Of a stretch of DNA of 64,000 nt, positions 47,303-55,075 are shown in pieces. The notes under the pieces are model-generated. The model was not told the origin of the DNA, made no database searches, and saw nothing but the letters and a program-made list of their open reading frames with translations. How positions within the stretch are numbered: the first letter of the stretch is position 1; the number at the start of each line of letters is the position of its first letter. This stretch comes from Hoeflea prorocentri (lineage in GTDB: Bacteria > Pseudomonadota > Alphaproteobacteria > Rhizobiales > Rhizobiaceae), in the NCBI RefSeq assembly GCF_027944115.1, contig NZ_JAPJZI010000001.1, positions 4,518,610-4,582,609 on the forward strand. Reading direction: 5' to 3'. Made by a program: the position numbers and the translations under genes.

Positions 47303-48624
47303 ATGACGTCCACCCACGTCTTCATGCCGGCCGCCTGGTGACCAAGCATATGACAGTGCAGCAACCATTTTCCGGGATTGTCGAACACACAGGCAATTTC
47401 GCGGGTCCCGCCCGCTTCGACCAGCGTTGTGTCCCTGAAATCACCCGGAGTATCGCCTGCCCCGATTTCAAAGAAATGATGTCCATGCAGATGGATACCG
47501 TGCGGGAAACGGGTATCGTTTATCAGCTTGATACGGGCTGTTTGCCCGCGGGCGAACCGGTGAAAGGGCCTGTCCGTTACCCCGGATTGCCCGTTAAAAG
47601 CCCAGATCGCGTCCCGTCGGCCCATCATTCCGCGCATCATACGCCGGCTCATGGCGCCTCCTTCCATGGAAAGTGTCAGCGAGACAGCTTTGTCCATGTC
47701 GGGCTGTGCGACGGCATTGGGCACAAGGGCGGGCACTTGCGAGGGGACCCGGACGGCATTTTCTCCATCCATCGGGATTTCGCCGAGCAGGTAAGAGCCT
47801 TCCCGGGTCTGAAAGATGAATGCCAAGTGATCGGATGAGGTGACGTCCGCAATGATATCGGCGCGTTGGGCCGGGGCGAGCACCAGATCGGACATCGGCC
47901 GGGGATTGGGCAGGGGCATGCCGTCCAGGGCAACGACCATGCCGTCTGCGCCTTCAATTATGACCGGGAATATCCGGTCGGTCGCGACATTGATCAGACG
48001 CAGCCTTACCCGGTCACCGCGCTGTACCTGCTTGACCGGTTCGACGAGCGCGCGCGCGTAATTGCCAAGGCGTCCGTCATGCGCCTGATCGTGCATGTTG
48101 TCGAAATCGTCCGCGAGCGTGCCGGCTTCTGTCATGCGCCAATCATCGATCATCACGACCAGATCGTGATCGACATCCGGCGGCGCGGATTCTTCGACGA
48201 TCAGCGGGCCGTAAAGCCCCTTGGCGACCTGCTCCAACGAGCGGTTGTGGGAGTGATACCAGAACGTGCCCGCATCGGGCGCGTGGAAACGATAAGCAAA
48301 TTCCGCCCCCGGTTTCACGACCTCCTGGGTGAGGCCCGGCACGCCGTCCATTGCATTGTCGGTCCTCAGCCCATGCCAGTGAATTGCGGAATCCTCGTCA
48401 AGCCGGTTCATGAACCGGATGTCGAACATGCCGCCCTGTTGCATTTTAAGGACTGGTCCGGGCGTGCCGCCGTTGAAGCCCAGCATCGCAGTTGCAGGAT
48501 GCCCCTCCGGCAATATTTGCGCCCTGACAGGCTGTGCCATCAACTGCGTTTGAGTTGAAGCAAATGCAATATGTGGAGTAAGCGCTGCGGCGCCGGCGAC
48601 AATCAAGAAATCTCGTCTGTTCAT
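47299..48624 (-). CDS. Periplasmic multicopper oxidase (CueO/CutO type)
   Basis: 441 residues with a Tat signal (MNRRDFLIVAGAAALTP). The four copper-binding motifs are complete: HWHG (82-85), WYHSH (122-126), HGIHLHGHHF (about 375-384) and HCHMLGHQAAGM (423-434), with Cys424 as the type-1 copper ligand and Met434 as axial ligand. A Met-rich stretch (MSRRMMRGMMGRR) resembles the Cu(I)-binding segment of CueO. It likely oxidises Cu(I) in the periplasm. Preceded by a CutF-like gene and followed by an overlapping cytochrome c gene. Confidence 0.93.
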   Translation of the reverse strand: MNRRDFLIVAGAAALTPHIAFASTQTQLMAQPVRAQILPEGHPATAMLGFNGGTPGPVLKMQQGGMFDIRFMNRLDEDSAIHWHGLRTDNAMDGVPGLTQEVVKPGAEFAYRFHAPDAGTFWYHSHNRSLEQVAKGLYGPLIVEESAPPDVDHDLVVMIDDWRMTEAGTLADDFDNMHDQAHDGRLGNYARALVEPVKQVQRGDRVRLRLINVATDRIFPVIIEGADGMVVALDGMPLPNPRPMSDLVLAPAQRADIIADVTSSDHLAFIFQTREGSYLLGEIPMDGENAVRVPSQVPALVPNAVAQPDMDKAVSLTLSMEGGAMSRRMMRGMMGRRDAIWAFNGQSGVTDRPFHRFARGQTARIKLINDTRFPHGIHLHGHHFFEIGAGDTPGDFRDTTLVEAGGTREIACVFDNPGKWLLHCHMLGHQAAGMKTWVDVI

Positions 48625-48769
48625 GATAACCTCAATTCGAAGGGGTCAAAGCACGCTTGCCGTTTCCGAGCGAAGAACAACGTGTGCTGACATGGCTGAG
48701 ACCGCGCTCGCGTCAATCGATAGATGTGTCCGGTAGATGGACTGGTCCTAACCCTGTGAAGTCGGATTG

Positions 48770-48789
48770 GGCCGCGGTGTCCCACGGCC
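48770..48789 (-). other. RNA stem-loop between CutF-like gene and oxidase gene
   Basis: GGCCGCGG (48770-48777) and CCACGGCC (48782-48789) form an 8-bp stem (one G-U pair in the minus-strand RNA) with a 4-nt loop, 45 nt after the CutF-like stop. No U-run follows, so it is not a typical terminator. The oxidase start lies 146 nt further on; its GAGG may itself sit in a weaker hairpin (ACC/GGT arms within 48630-48650). Confidence 0.5.
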
Positions 48790-48834
48790 GGCAGAGCCAC
48801 AAATCGCATAAGCGACCCGCGGAACGTGTCTGCT

Positions 48835-49209
48835 TCAAGGGTTCGGCGGTCTGTCCGGATTGTCCGGGCCGGTCTGTGCGGGGAGGTGTTCGGTCCGCCA
48901 CTCGACGATGCGTTGAACATCGCCAAACGAGGTGCGCGGATGCTGGTGAACAACCGCCAGGGCATGACAAAGATAGGGACTGCACCCGGCAAAACCCTTG
49001 TCTGCGTTCCCGTCTGAAACGGGATCAATCTGTTCATTCAATACATGAACGAGATGAGGTGATTCGACCGATGCCGAGATGGTGTTGTTGCAGTGACTGC
49101 CAACAAAGTTTGCCGAAGATGCATGCCCGGAGCCGGTCAGGCCGGTTACGAGAACCGGGAGCGTCATAAGCAAAGCCGCGATTATGTGCAAATAGAACCT
49201 CACCACCAA
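48835..49209 (-). CDS. CutF-like small exported protein
   Basis: 124 residues. An N-terminal hydrophobic signal segment (about 8-30) is followed by Cys40, a Cys pair in GCSPYLCH (Cys76, Cys81) with nearby histidines, and a Pro-rich end, DNPDRPPNP at the very C-terminus. Rhodobacter capsulatus CutF, encoded just upstream of the multicopper oxidase CutO, shares this plan: co-translational export, a periplasmic Cu-binding Cys motif and a C-terminal proline stalling motif that controls cutO translation. Assignment is by architecture and position, not alignment. Confidence 0.65.
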   Translation of the reverse strand: MVVRFYLHIIAALLMTLPVLVTGLTGSGHASSANFVGSHCNNTISASVESPHLVHVLNEQIDPVSDGNADKGFAGCSPYLCHALAVVHQHPRTSFGDVQRIVEWRTEHLPAQTGPDNPDRPPNP

Positions 49210-49358
49210 TACCTAATGCACATCGCAGCGCAAGACAACGCTATGAGGGTCGTGCTTTCCGGAACCCAATTACACACCGTTCCGCTGAGATTTCCATTCC
49301 GGCACTACGTCATCAGCGCCCAGCCGAGGCATGTTGCGCAGTTTTTTCCCAATTTCGC

Positions 49359-49389
49359 TTGAGGTTCCACCAACTGGAAGCGCTAGCGT
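49359..49389 (+). promoter_or_regulatory. MerR-type (CueR/HmrR-like) promoter
   Basis: A -35-like TTGAGG (49359-49364) and -10-like TAGCGT (49384-49389) are separated by exactly 19 bp containing the dyad TTCCA-N5-TGGAA (49365-49379). This long spacer with a centred dyad is the hallmark of MerR-family activation, and the dyad resembles CueR/HmrR sites. It would drive the small membrane protein and two cytochromes. The predicted start of transcription leaves a very short leader. Confidence 0.65.
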
Positions 49390-49408
49390 CATGTTTGGAG
49401 GAAGAATT

Positions 49409-49528
49409 ATGATGCACAACTACTGGAATGGCGGTTTTTTGGACATGGGTTTTGGCATGCTGTCGGTGATCGCAATCATTCTTCTGATCGGGATAATGAT
49501 TGGATATGTTCTTGGACGAGTACGCTGA
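49409..49528 (+). CDS. 39-residue single-span membrane protein
   Basis: MMHNYWNGGFLDMGFGMLSV followed by a hydrophobic helix (about 17-35) and a short basic end GRVR. A strong GGAGG lies 7 nt before the ATG at 49409. An upstream in-frame ATG at 49391 would lie inside the promoter -10/start region. Met, His and Trp in the N-terminal part could face the periplasm and contact copper, but this is inference. First gene after the MerR-type promoter. Confidence 0.65.
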   Translation: MMHNYWNGGFLDMGFGMLSVIAIILLIGIMIGYVLGRVR

Positions 49529-49581
49529 AGAGTGGCATCGACCGACCGGAAACAGGAGCAGTTGCTGCAATCGGGAGATCG

Positions 49582-50013
49582 ATGTTGGATCGTAAAAAGC
49601 CGATCTCAGCGGGCATCATCGTTGTCCTCATGCTGGGCATGATTGCGTGGAATGTCCTTGGCGGACCGGATCACAATTCTGACGCCAAAGCCGGTGTTCC
49701 GATGGTCCAGGTCGCGGTGCCGGCCATTGAGGGGCAGGCCAGGCTGGGCGAGAGTGTTTTCAACGAGCATTGCGCGGTCTGCCACGGCAACAATGCCGCT
49801 GGCCAGGAAGGCATCGCACCGCCGCTCGTTCACATCATCTACGAGCCAAGCCATCATTCCGACACGTCGTTTTTTCTTGCAGTGCGAAATGGCGTACGCG
49901 CGCATCACTGGCGGTTCGGTGACATGCCGGCAGTGCAAGGGGTTTCAGAGGCCGAGATTGAGCAGATAGTGACCTATATCCGTACTCTGCAGCGGGCGAA
50001 TGGAATCAATTGA
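49582..50013 (+). CDS. Membrane-anchored c-type cytochrome
   Basis: 143 residues. An uncleaved-looking N-terminal helix (about 8-27) anchors a cytochrome c domain with CAVCH near residue 65 and FGDMPAVQGVS as the likely axial Met region near 113. Several histidines (EPSHHSDT, RAHHWRFG) sit between them. Second gene downstream of the MerR-type promoter; the next gene starts 9 nt after its stop. Confidence 0.9.
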   Translation: MLDRKKPISAGIIVVLMLGMIAWNVLGGPDHNSDAKAGVPMVQVAVPAIEGQARLGESVFNEHCAVCHGNNAAGQEGIAPPLVHIIYEPSHHSDTSFFLAVRNGVRAHHWRFGDMPAVQGVSEAEIEQIVTYIRTLQRANGIN

Positions 50014-50022
50014 GGGATTTGG

Positions 50023-50484
50023 ATGGGTAGAATTACAGGACTTTGGGCCGCATCGGCGTTTGTCATTTCAGCTTTCGGCGGACTGGCGCTGGCTCATTCC
50101 GGCGCGACCGGCGTTGTCAAGGAACGCATGGAAGCGATGAAATATATCGCGGCGCAGATGAAGCAGATCGGTGTGATGGTAAAGGGCGAACAAGCCTATT
50201 CCGCCGATGTTGCGGCCGCAGCCGCCGCGGTTATAGCTGAACACGCAGAAACTATGCCCTCGCTGTTTCCGGAGGGCTCCAACAGCATGCCGAGTGAAGC
50301 GCTCGCCACGATCTGGTCGGACTGGGGCCGTTTTGCACGATCGGCCGAGGAGCTTTCAATCACCGCCACAACACTGTCGGAGGTTGCCGGCAGCGCGACA
50401 AGCGCTGATGAGATCAGGGTTCAATTCGCGGCCGTCGGCAAGACATGTTCCGCCTGTCATGAAGGGTTTCGCAAGGCCAATTAA
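50023..50484 (+). CDS. Cytochrome c' (class II c-type cytochrome)
   Basis: 153 residues. Signal peptide to about residue 24 (LALAHS), a four-helix bundle region, and the C-terminal heme motif CSACHEGFR near residue 142, the class II arrangement. Arg rather than Lys follows in KTCSACHEGFRKAN. Cytochromes c' bind NO and related ligands; here it ends the operon of the small membrane protein and cytochrome c. Confidence 0.92.
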   Translation: MGRITGLWAASAFVISAFGGLALAHSGATGVVKERMEAMKYIAAQMKQIGVMVKGEQAYSADVAAAAAAVIAEHAETMPSLFPEGSNSMPSEALATIWSDWGRFARSAEELSITATTLSEVAGSATSADEIRVQFAAVGKTCSACHEGFRKAN

Positions 50485-50520
50485 CCGTCACGCCCAAGGG
50501 CCTTCAGCGGGGTCAAAGGG

Positions 50521-50542
50521 CCGGTACCGGAGCCCCGGGGCT
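50521..50542. terminator. Adjacent palindromes between convergent cytochrome c' and marR genes
   Basis: CCGGTACCGG (50521-50530) directly abuts AGCCCCGGGGCT (50531-50542); each is a perfect palindrome, and the second is followed by GCTTTC. They lie in the 62-nt convergent gap and may act in termination. Confidence 0.35.
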
Positions 50543-50546
50543 GCTT

Positions 50547-50981
50547 TCAATTGCCGGAATGCAGGGCATCAATGACACGGCTCATGTAACCGAGAAATGC
50601 GGCGCGTTCGTGTACATCAAGGCCGGACAGAGCCTTGGCGTTGACCTGTCCGGCCGCGGCGTAGGCATCCTCGCGGATTTTCTTTGCCTTCGGTGTCAGC
50701 CAGATTTGCTGCGCGCGGGCGTCGGAGGGGTGTCTGGTGCGCCGGATGAGACCGTCGCGCTCCATGCGCGTCAGCGTGTTGGCTATGGTGGCCTGTTCGA
50801 TATCGAGGCCGGAGACGAGCTCCTTTTGCGTTACGCCGTCCCGCTCCCACAAGGAAAGCAATGCTGGGAATTGGCCGGGTACGATGCCGAGGGGTGCGAT
50901 GCGCTCGTGAAGATGCTGGGCGAAAAGCCGCGCCATCCGGTTGGCAAGATATCCAGCCGATTCGTCCTTTTTGAAAGTCAT
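50547..50981 (-). CDS. MarR family transcriptional regulator
   Basis: 144 residues with the MarR winged helix at about 45-105: LLSLWERDGVTQKELVSGLDIEQATIANTLTRMERDGLIRRTRHPSDARAQQIWLTPKA. It is divergent from a cytochrome b561/membrane protein operon, with two matching palindromes in the 86-nt spacer; autoregulation and repression of that operon are very likely. Confidence 0.92.
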   Translation of the reverse strand: MTFKKDESAGYLANRMARLFAQHLHERIAPLGIVPGQFPALLSLWERDGVTQKELVSGLDIEQATIANTLTRMERDGLIRRTRHPSDARAQQIWLTPKAKKIREDAYAAAGQVNAKALSGLDVHERAAFLGYMSRVIDALHSGN

Positions 50982-50999
50982 ATGTCATATTCCACTTGA

Positions 51000-51033
51000 A
51001 TAGCATGCTATGCAATATTATATAGCATACTAT
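51000..51033. promoter_or_regulatory. Paired MarR operators
   Basis: A perfect 12-bp palindrome ATAGCATGCTAT (51000-51011) and a second copy with one change, ATAGCATACTAT (51022-51033), have centres 22 bp apart, about two helical turns. They lie between divergent marR and cytochrome b561 starts. Confidence 0.75.
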
Positions 51034-51067
51034 GTAAATAAACGCCTGAATATTGAGGGTCGCGGAT

Positions 51068-51595
51068 ATGAGGCTTAAAAGCACGTCTACCCAATACGGT
51101 GTTGTCGCTGTTTCCATTCACTGGATCAGTGCTGCCCTGATCCTAGCGTTGATCGCATCGGGTTTTGTCGCGGAGGCGACGCAGCCAAATCCGACCGTGC
51201 TGCGGATACATATCGGTCTTGGCGGCGCGATTTTGATGCTGACGGTCTTGCGGCTTGCATGGTGGCTGTTTGCCGATAGTAAGCCGGCAAATATTCCGGG
51301 GTCCGGTTGGCAGGTGCGGCTCTCGGGTCTGGTGCATATCCTCTTTTATGTCGTGATTTTCGGCATGGCCGCGAGCGGCATCGGCATGCTCGTCCTGTCA
51401 AACGCCCTGCCGGTGCTGATCGACGGCACATCGGCAACGCTTCCGGATTTCGACACGCTTGCCCCACGTCGTGCGCACGGTTTCGGAGCCCGGCTGATGA
51501 TCGCGCTTCTGATCCTGCACACGGGCGCAGCGCTTTATCACCATGTCTTCAAACGGGACGGAACCCTGCAACGCATGTGGTTCGCAAGGAGCTAG
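51068..51595 (+). CDS. Cytochrome b561 family protein
   Basis: 175 residues, four membrane helices. Heme-ligand histidines are seen in SIHWISAALI (TM1), VLRIHIGLGG (TM2), RRAHGFGARL and LILHTGAALYHH (TM3-4), the pattern of the bacterial b561/YodB (CybB) family that moves electrons from quinol. ATG 51068 is chosen over TTG 51053. Followed by a membrane protein 3 nt after its stop. Control by the divergent MarR protein is inferred. Confidence 0.92.
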   Translation: MRLKSTSTQYGVVAVSIHWISAALILALIASGFVAEATQPNPTVLRIHIGLGGAILMLTVLRLAWWLFADSKPANIPGSGWQVRLSGLVHILFYVVIFGMAASGIGMLVLSNALPVLIDGTSATLPDFDTLAPRRAHGFGARLMIALLILHTGAALYHHVFKRDGTLQRMWFARS

Positions 51596-51598
51596 GCC

Positions 51599-52042
51599 AT
51601 GAAAACCAGAATCCACGCCATCGCCGGATTTGTCGCATTCATCATGATCGCACTCTTCTGGACATCCACCGTCCTTGTCGAAATCCTCGGCACTTATGAA
51701 GCGGTGGCCACGGTCAAATCGCTGATCCTTCTGGGTATGATCGTGCTCATCCCGGCCATGGCGATTGTCGGCGCAACGGGCATGTCGCTCGGCGCAGGCC
51801 GCCGCGACCGACTGACAAAGGCCAAGAAAACGCGCATGCCGCTGATTGCCGGTAACGGCATTCTCATTCTGGTGCCGGCGGCGTTCTTCCTGGCCGCTAG
51901 GGCCAATGCGGGTGTGTTCGATACCTGGTTCTATGCGGTTCAGGCGCTGGAACTTGTTGCCGGTACGGCGAATATCACAATGATGGGACTGAATATCCGT
52001 GACGGTCTGATGATGACCCGGCGTATACGCCGGGCCGCCTGA
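51599..52042 (+). CDS. Conserved four-span membrane protein
   Basis: 147 residues starting 3 nt after the b561 stop, hence one operon. Spans at about 8-30, 40-62, 82-100 and 108-128; GLNIRDGLMMTRRIRRAA ends the protein. No family name known to me; b561-associated four-helix proteins may assist in quinone electron transfer, which is inference. Confidence 0.78.
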   Translation: MKTRIHAIAGFVAFIMIALFWTSTVLVEILGTYEAVATVKSLILLGMIVLIPAMAIVGATGMSLGAGRRDRLTKAKKTRMPLIAGNGILILVPAAFFLAARANAGVFDTWFYAVQALELVAGTANITMMGLNIRDGLMMTRRIRRAA

Positions 52043-52045
52043 CCG

Positions 52046-52325
52046 TCAGCTCAGCGTCGAGTAGCTCTCGGGCCACGGGTCGCACCAGGCGTCGAGCTCC
52101 ATCATCTTGTCGGACCAGCGGCGGATTTCGGCGAAATCGTCCAGCGGAAGCTCGGCCTGGTCCGCCAATGGCATAAAGGTCGCGACACCAAAATCGGCAA
52201 TTGTCAGCCCGTCCCCGGCAATTTGGTCCCGGTCCTTCAGGTGATTGTCGAGAACGGCGGCGAACTGCAGAAAATAGCCGGTCGCTTCCTCGATCTCGGC
52301 CATGTCCGGTTCGCCAATGCCAAAG
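52046..52325 (-). pseudogene. Glutathione S-transferase, C-terminal remnant
   Basis: The minus frame from about 52325 down to 52046 encodes GST C-domain sequence: FFFGIGEPDMAEIEEATGYF then LKDRDQIAGDGLTIADFGVATFMPLADQAE, about 92 residues. The thioredoxin-like N-terminal domain that supplies the glutathione site is missing. Upstream of about 52320 the frame continues but reads antisense to a TetR gene remnant. The breakpoint is shared with that remnant. Confidence 0.8.
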
Positions 52326-52744
52326 AAAAACTCTATGCCGAGACGCTGATCTCTTACGCCAGCTGCCGCCAGGCGGACAGCGACAGGTGCGAGGCAATGG
52401 GGCCGGAAGCGGCTATTGATCTTATCAACCGGTATATCTCGCGGGAGCATCTGGACGATATCGATGCCAATTGTCCGCTGATGGCCCTGCCAACCGATAT
52501 TGCCCATGCCGGACCCGCCGCGCGGGATGCCTATCGGCAAGTGCTTGAGACGATGGTCGGATTCTTCGAGGCCAATCTTCAGCGGCAATCGCATATGATG
52601 TCGCGCCAGCGGGCGCTGGCTTTGTCCGCGATCTGCGTCGGGGCCATGGTGCTGGCCCGCACGATCGACGACGAAGCTCTGAAGGATGAGATTTGCGAGG
52701 CGGCACGCGCCTTTGCCAACAGCGCCATTGCTGAGGAACGATAG
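52300..52744 (+). pseudogene. TetR family regulator, C-terminal remnant
   Basis: From about 52310 the plus frame reads FANAKEKLYAETLISYAS, which is the end of the TetR DNA-binding domain (normally F-x-S/N-K-E-x-L-Y), and continues through the ligand domain to the stop at 52744. The helix-turn-helix and all upstream sequence are absent. A start codon inside the overlapping GST frame gives an open frame from 52223, but that part is antisense GST sequence. Confidence 0.8.
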
Positions 52745-52790
52745 GAGTGCAGGGCTTTCAGTGATTGGTCACGGGCAACGTTCCATTATA

Positions 52791-53978
52791 TCAATTCTGC
52801 AAAAAATCACCGATTGCCGCCACGGCGCGGTGCCATGCTGTTTCCTGTGGGAGAACCAGGTGATTGGCGCTGTCCAGCGGCACGACGGTGGCGTCCGGTA
52901 TCTTTGCCGCCATTTGCCGGGCTTCCGATATTGGGGCCACCTCTTCCCGTTCCGAATGCAATATTAATGTGGGCGCCTTTACCAAAGCGAGCCTGTCGGA
53001 GACGTCGATGTCGTCAATGGTGTCACGCAGACGTATTGCATTTTCAGGTGTTGTCGCGATCCTCTGCAGCTCCGTCCACCAACGGATCTGTTCCTCATTG
53101 GCCTCGGGAAGGTAGAGGGCGGAAAACATTTGACGGAAGGTGGAAGAGTCCTTCCCCCATCCGTATCGCATGAGAGTCCTGAAGGCCTGTGCTTTCTCTT
53201 CATCCTGTTTGTTTCCGCGACGTTTTCGTCCGCGCGCATAGCCGCCCCACAGCAAGAGGTGGGAGACGCGCTGTGGGTATCGCGCGGCATAGTCGATGGC
53301 CAATGCGGCGCCTTGGGAGATGCCGAGAAGCGCGAACTTTTCCAGCCCGGATGCGTCAATCGCAGTCTCAAGATCGCTTGCCAGCGCTTCAAAGGAGAAG
53401 TCATCGGGGTGTTTGTCTGACAGGCCGGCACCTCTTGAATCGTAGCGGAGCAGAGTGTGTTCTTGCGTCAGCTTTTGGAAGAGATCACTGAATACGGGAC
53501 TCTCCCAGTCGAATTCCAGATGATTGAGCCAGCTCATCGTCTTGACCAGTGCTGGCCCCTTGCCGGTAATGGAATAGGCAAGCTGGACCCCGTCCGGAGC
53601 GACGCAGTAGCGTATCAGCCGATCCTGTGATCGTCCGTTTCGCTCGAGAGGGGTCGCAGTCTGGTTTTCGCTGACTTCGACCTCAGCCACGAACCGATAG
53701 CCGTTTCTTGCAATTGTTCGAATAGAGTGTTGCCGTGTGCCACTATCGCCCATCGCCCGTCGCGCTGAACTAATGCGACTGCTGAGGGTAGCATCCGAAA
53801 TGATACGGCCGCCCCAGACTGCGTTGATCAGGTCATCTTTCGTTACCAGGCGGTCGCGGTTCTCGATGAGGTGCAGAAGAAGGCGGAACACCTGGGGTTC
53901 GACCGGCTGCTGTTCTCCGCCGAGCCGCAACTCCATGCGGTCCAGATCGAGTTCGATATTCCCAATTCTATAAATCAC
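52791..53978 (-). CDS. Winged-helix/alpha-beta hydrolase fusion regulator
   Basis: 395 residues. Residues 1-100 form an OmpR/CadC-type winged helix: VEPQVFRLLLHLIENRDRLVTKDDLINAVWGG and SSRISSARRAMGDSGTRQHSIRTIARNGYRFVAEV. Residues about 125-395 form an alpha/beta hydrolase with LLGISQGAALA (nucleophile Ser) and SANHLVLP (His); the expected Asp is in SEREEVAP, where it appears to be Glu. A hydrolase-like sensor domain controlling DNA binding is inferred. It is divergent from a stand-alone hydrolase gene. Confidence 0.88.
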   Translation of the reverse strand: MIYRIGNIELDLDRMELRLGGEQQPVEPQVFRLLLHLIENRDRLVTKDDLINAVWGGRIISDATLSSRISSARRAMGDSGTRQHSIRTIARNGYRFVAEVEVSENQTATPLERNGRSQDRLIRYCVAPDGVQLAYSITGKGPALVKTMSWLNHLEFDWESPVFSDLFQKLTQEHTLLRYDSRGAGLSDKHPDDFSFEALASDLETAIDASGLEKFALLGISQGAALAIDYAARYPQRVSHLLLWGGYARGRKRRGNKQDEEKAQAFRTLMRYGWGKDSSTFRQMFSALYLPEANEEQIRWWTELQRIATTPENAIRLRDTIDDIDVSDRLALVKAPTLILHSEREEVAPISEARQMAAKIPDATVVPLDSANHLVLPQETAWHRAVAAIGDFLQN

Positions 53979-54110
53979 CAGCTTGTGCCTTCAGTCCTCA
54001 GGAATATCTCAAGACAAAATCCCCGAAACCTGCAAGCAAAGCAATCCCCTTGCTCCTAGGCTTCACGCGATGCGGGGATGTTCAGTCCGCGCAGATCAAG
54101 GGAGTCAGCG

Positions 54111-55010
54111 ATGTTCGAGATTGTCGAATTTCGGTCCGGTCAGGCGCTGCTGCGCGGGCGGATGTATTGCCATAGTCGAAATCACACACCCTGCGTTGTC
54201 ATGACCCACGGGACATCCGCCACGATCAGTATGGTGGCGGATGCCTATGCAGAAGCGATCCATTTCGCGGGGTTTGATGTTCTTCTCTTTGACCACGCCA
54301 ACTTCGGGATCAGTGGAGGAGAACCAAGGCAGGAGATCAATCCCTGGATACAGGCACGCGGGTATCGCGATGCTGTCCGGCATTTGCGATTGCAACCCGG
54401 TTGCGGCGACATTGCCCTTTGGGGTGACAGCTATTCAGCCATGGTCGCACTGGTGGCCGGGTCGATGATTCCGGATGTGAGGGCAATTGTGGCCCAGATC
54501 CCGGCATGCGGGATCGAGCTTCCGGGTATCGAGCCCAACAAGGCGCGGTTTCTCGAAATGCAGGCAATCTTTGAAAGCGGTGATGTGGGCGGAGGACCGG
54601 AGCATGTGCAAGGCCCGTTGCCGGTTGTGTCTGCCGACCAGATCAATGCGCCTTCAATCCTGGCGCCCATTCAGGCGTTCCGGTGGTTCTTGCACTTTGG
54701 AGGGCGCTACGGAACAGGCTGGGAGAACAGGGTGACACGCGTCACACCGCCGACAGCCGTGCCGTTCAGCCCGTATCTCGCCGCTCCGTTCGTGACCGCC
54801 CGTGTCTTGATGATGGTTGGCAGGAACGATGAGATGGTGCATTGCAACCCGCAGGTTCAGCGAGCGGTCTACGAGAAAATCGAGGCCCAAAAGGAATTCT
54901 GTGAAGTGGACGGCGGGCATTTCGGTCTACTCTGGCATCCGGGTCAAATATTTGACAAAGCGGTTGCGCGGCAGATCGACTTCCTGAAAAGCAGTTTGGA
55001 CGACGGTTAG
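54111..55010 (+). CDS. Alpha/beta hydrolase
   Basis: 299 residues from ATG 54111, preceded by AAGGGAG. The oxyanion region is VMTHGTSATIS, the nucleophile elbow is LWGDSYSAMVAL (G-D-S-Y-S), the acid is in GRNDEMVHCN and the His in DGGHFGLLWH, so the triad is complete. This resembles serine aminopeptidase-S33 or X-Pro dipeptidyl peptidase-like hydrolases. Divergent from the winged-helix/hydrolase fusion, its probable regulator. Confidence 0.88.
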   Translation: MFEIVEFRSGQALLRGRMYCHSRNHTPCVVMTHGTSATISMVADAYAEAIHFAGFDVLLFDHANFGISGGEPRQEINPWIQARGYRDAVRHLRLQPGCGDIALWGDSYSAMVALVAGSMIPDVRAIVAQIPACGIELPGIEPNKARFLEMQAIFESGDVGGGPEHVQGPLPVVSADQINAPSILAPIQAFRWFLHFGGRYGTGWENRVTRVTPPTAVPFSPYLAAPFVTARVLMMVGRNDEMVHCNPQVQRAVYEKIEAQKEFCEVDGGHFGLLWHPGQIFDKAVARQIDFLKSSLDDG

Positions 55011-55075
55011 CGGTTGTCATAGGGTGGGCAAGAACTTATCTCGCTGGAAAGCCCGCTCAAAAAAGAGTTTTGCCG

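Noticed and set aside
48625..48660. Second MerR-type promoter before the oxidase gene
   Set aside because: A TTGACC is present on the minus strand, but 19 bp further there is no acceptable -10 and no matching dyad.
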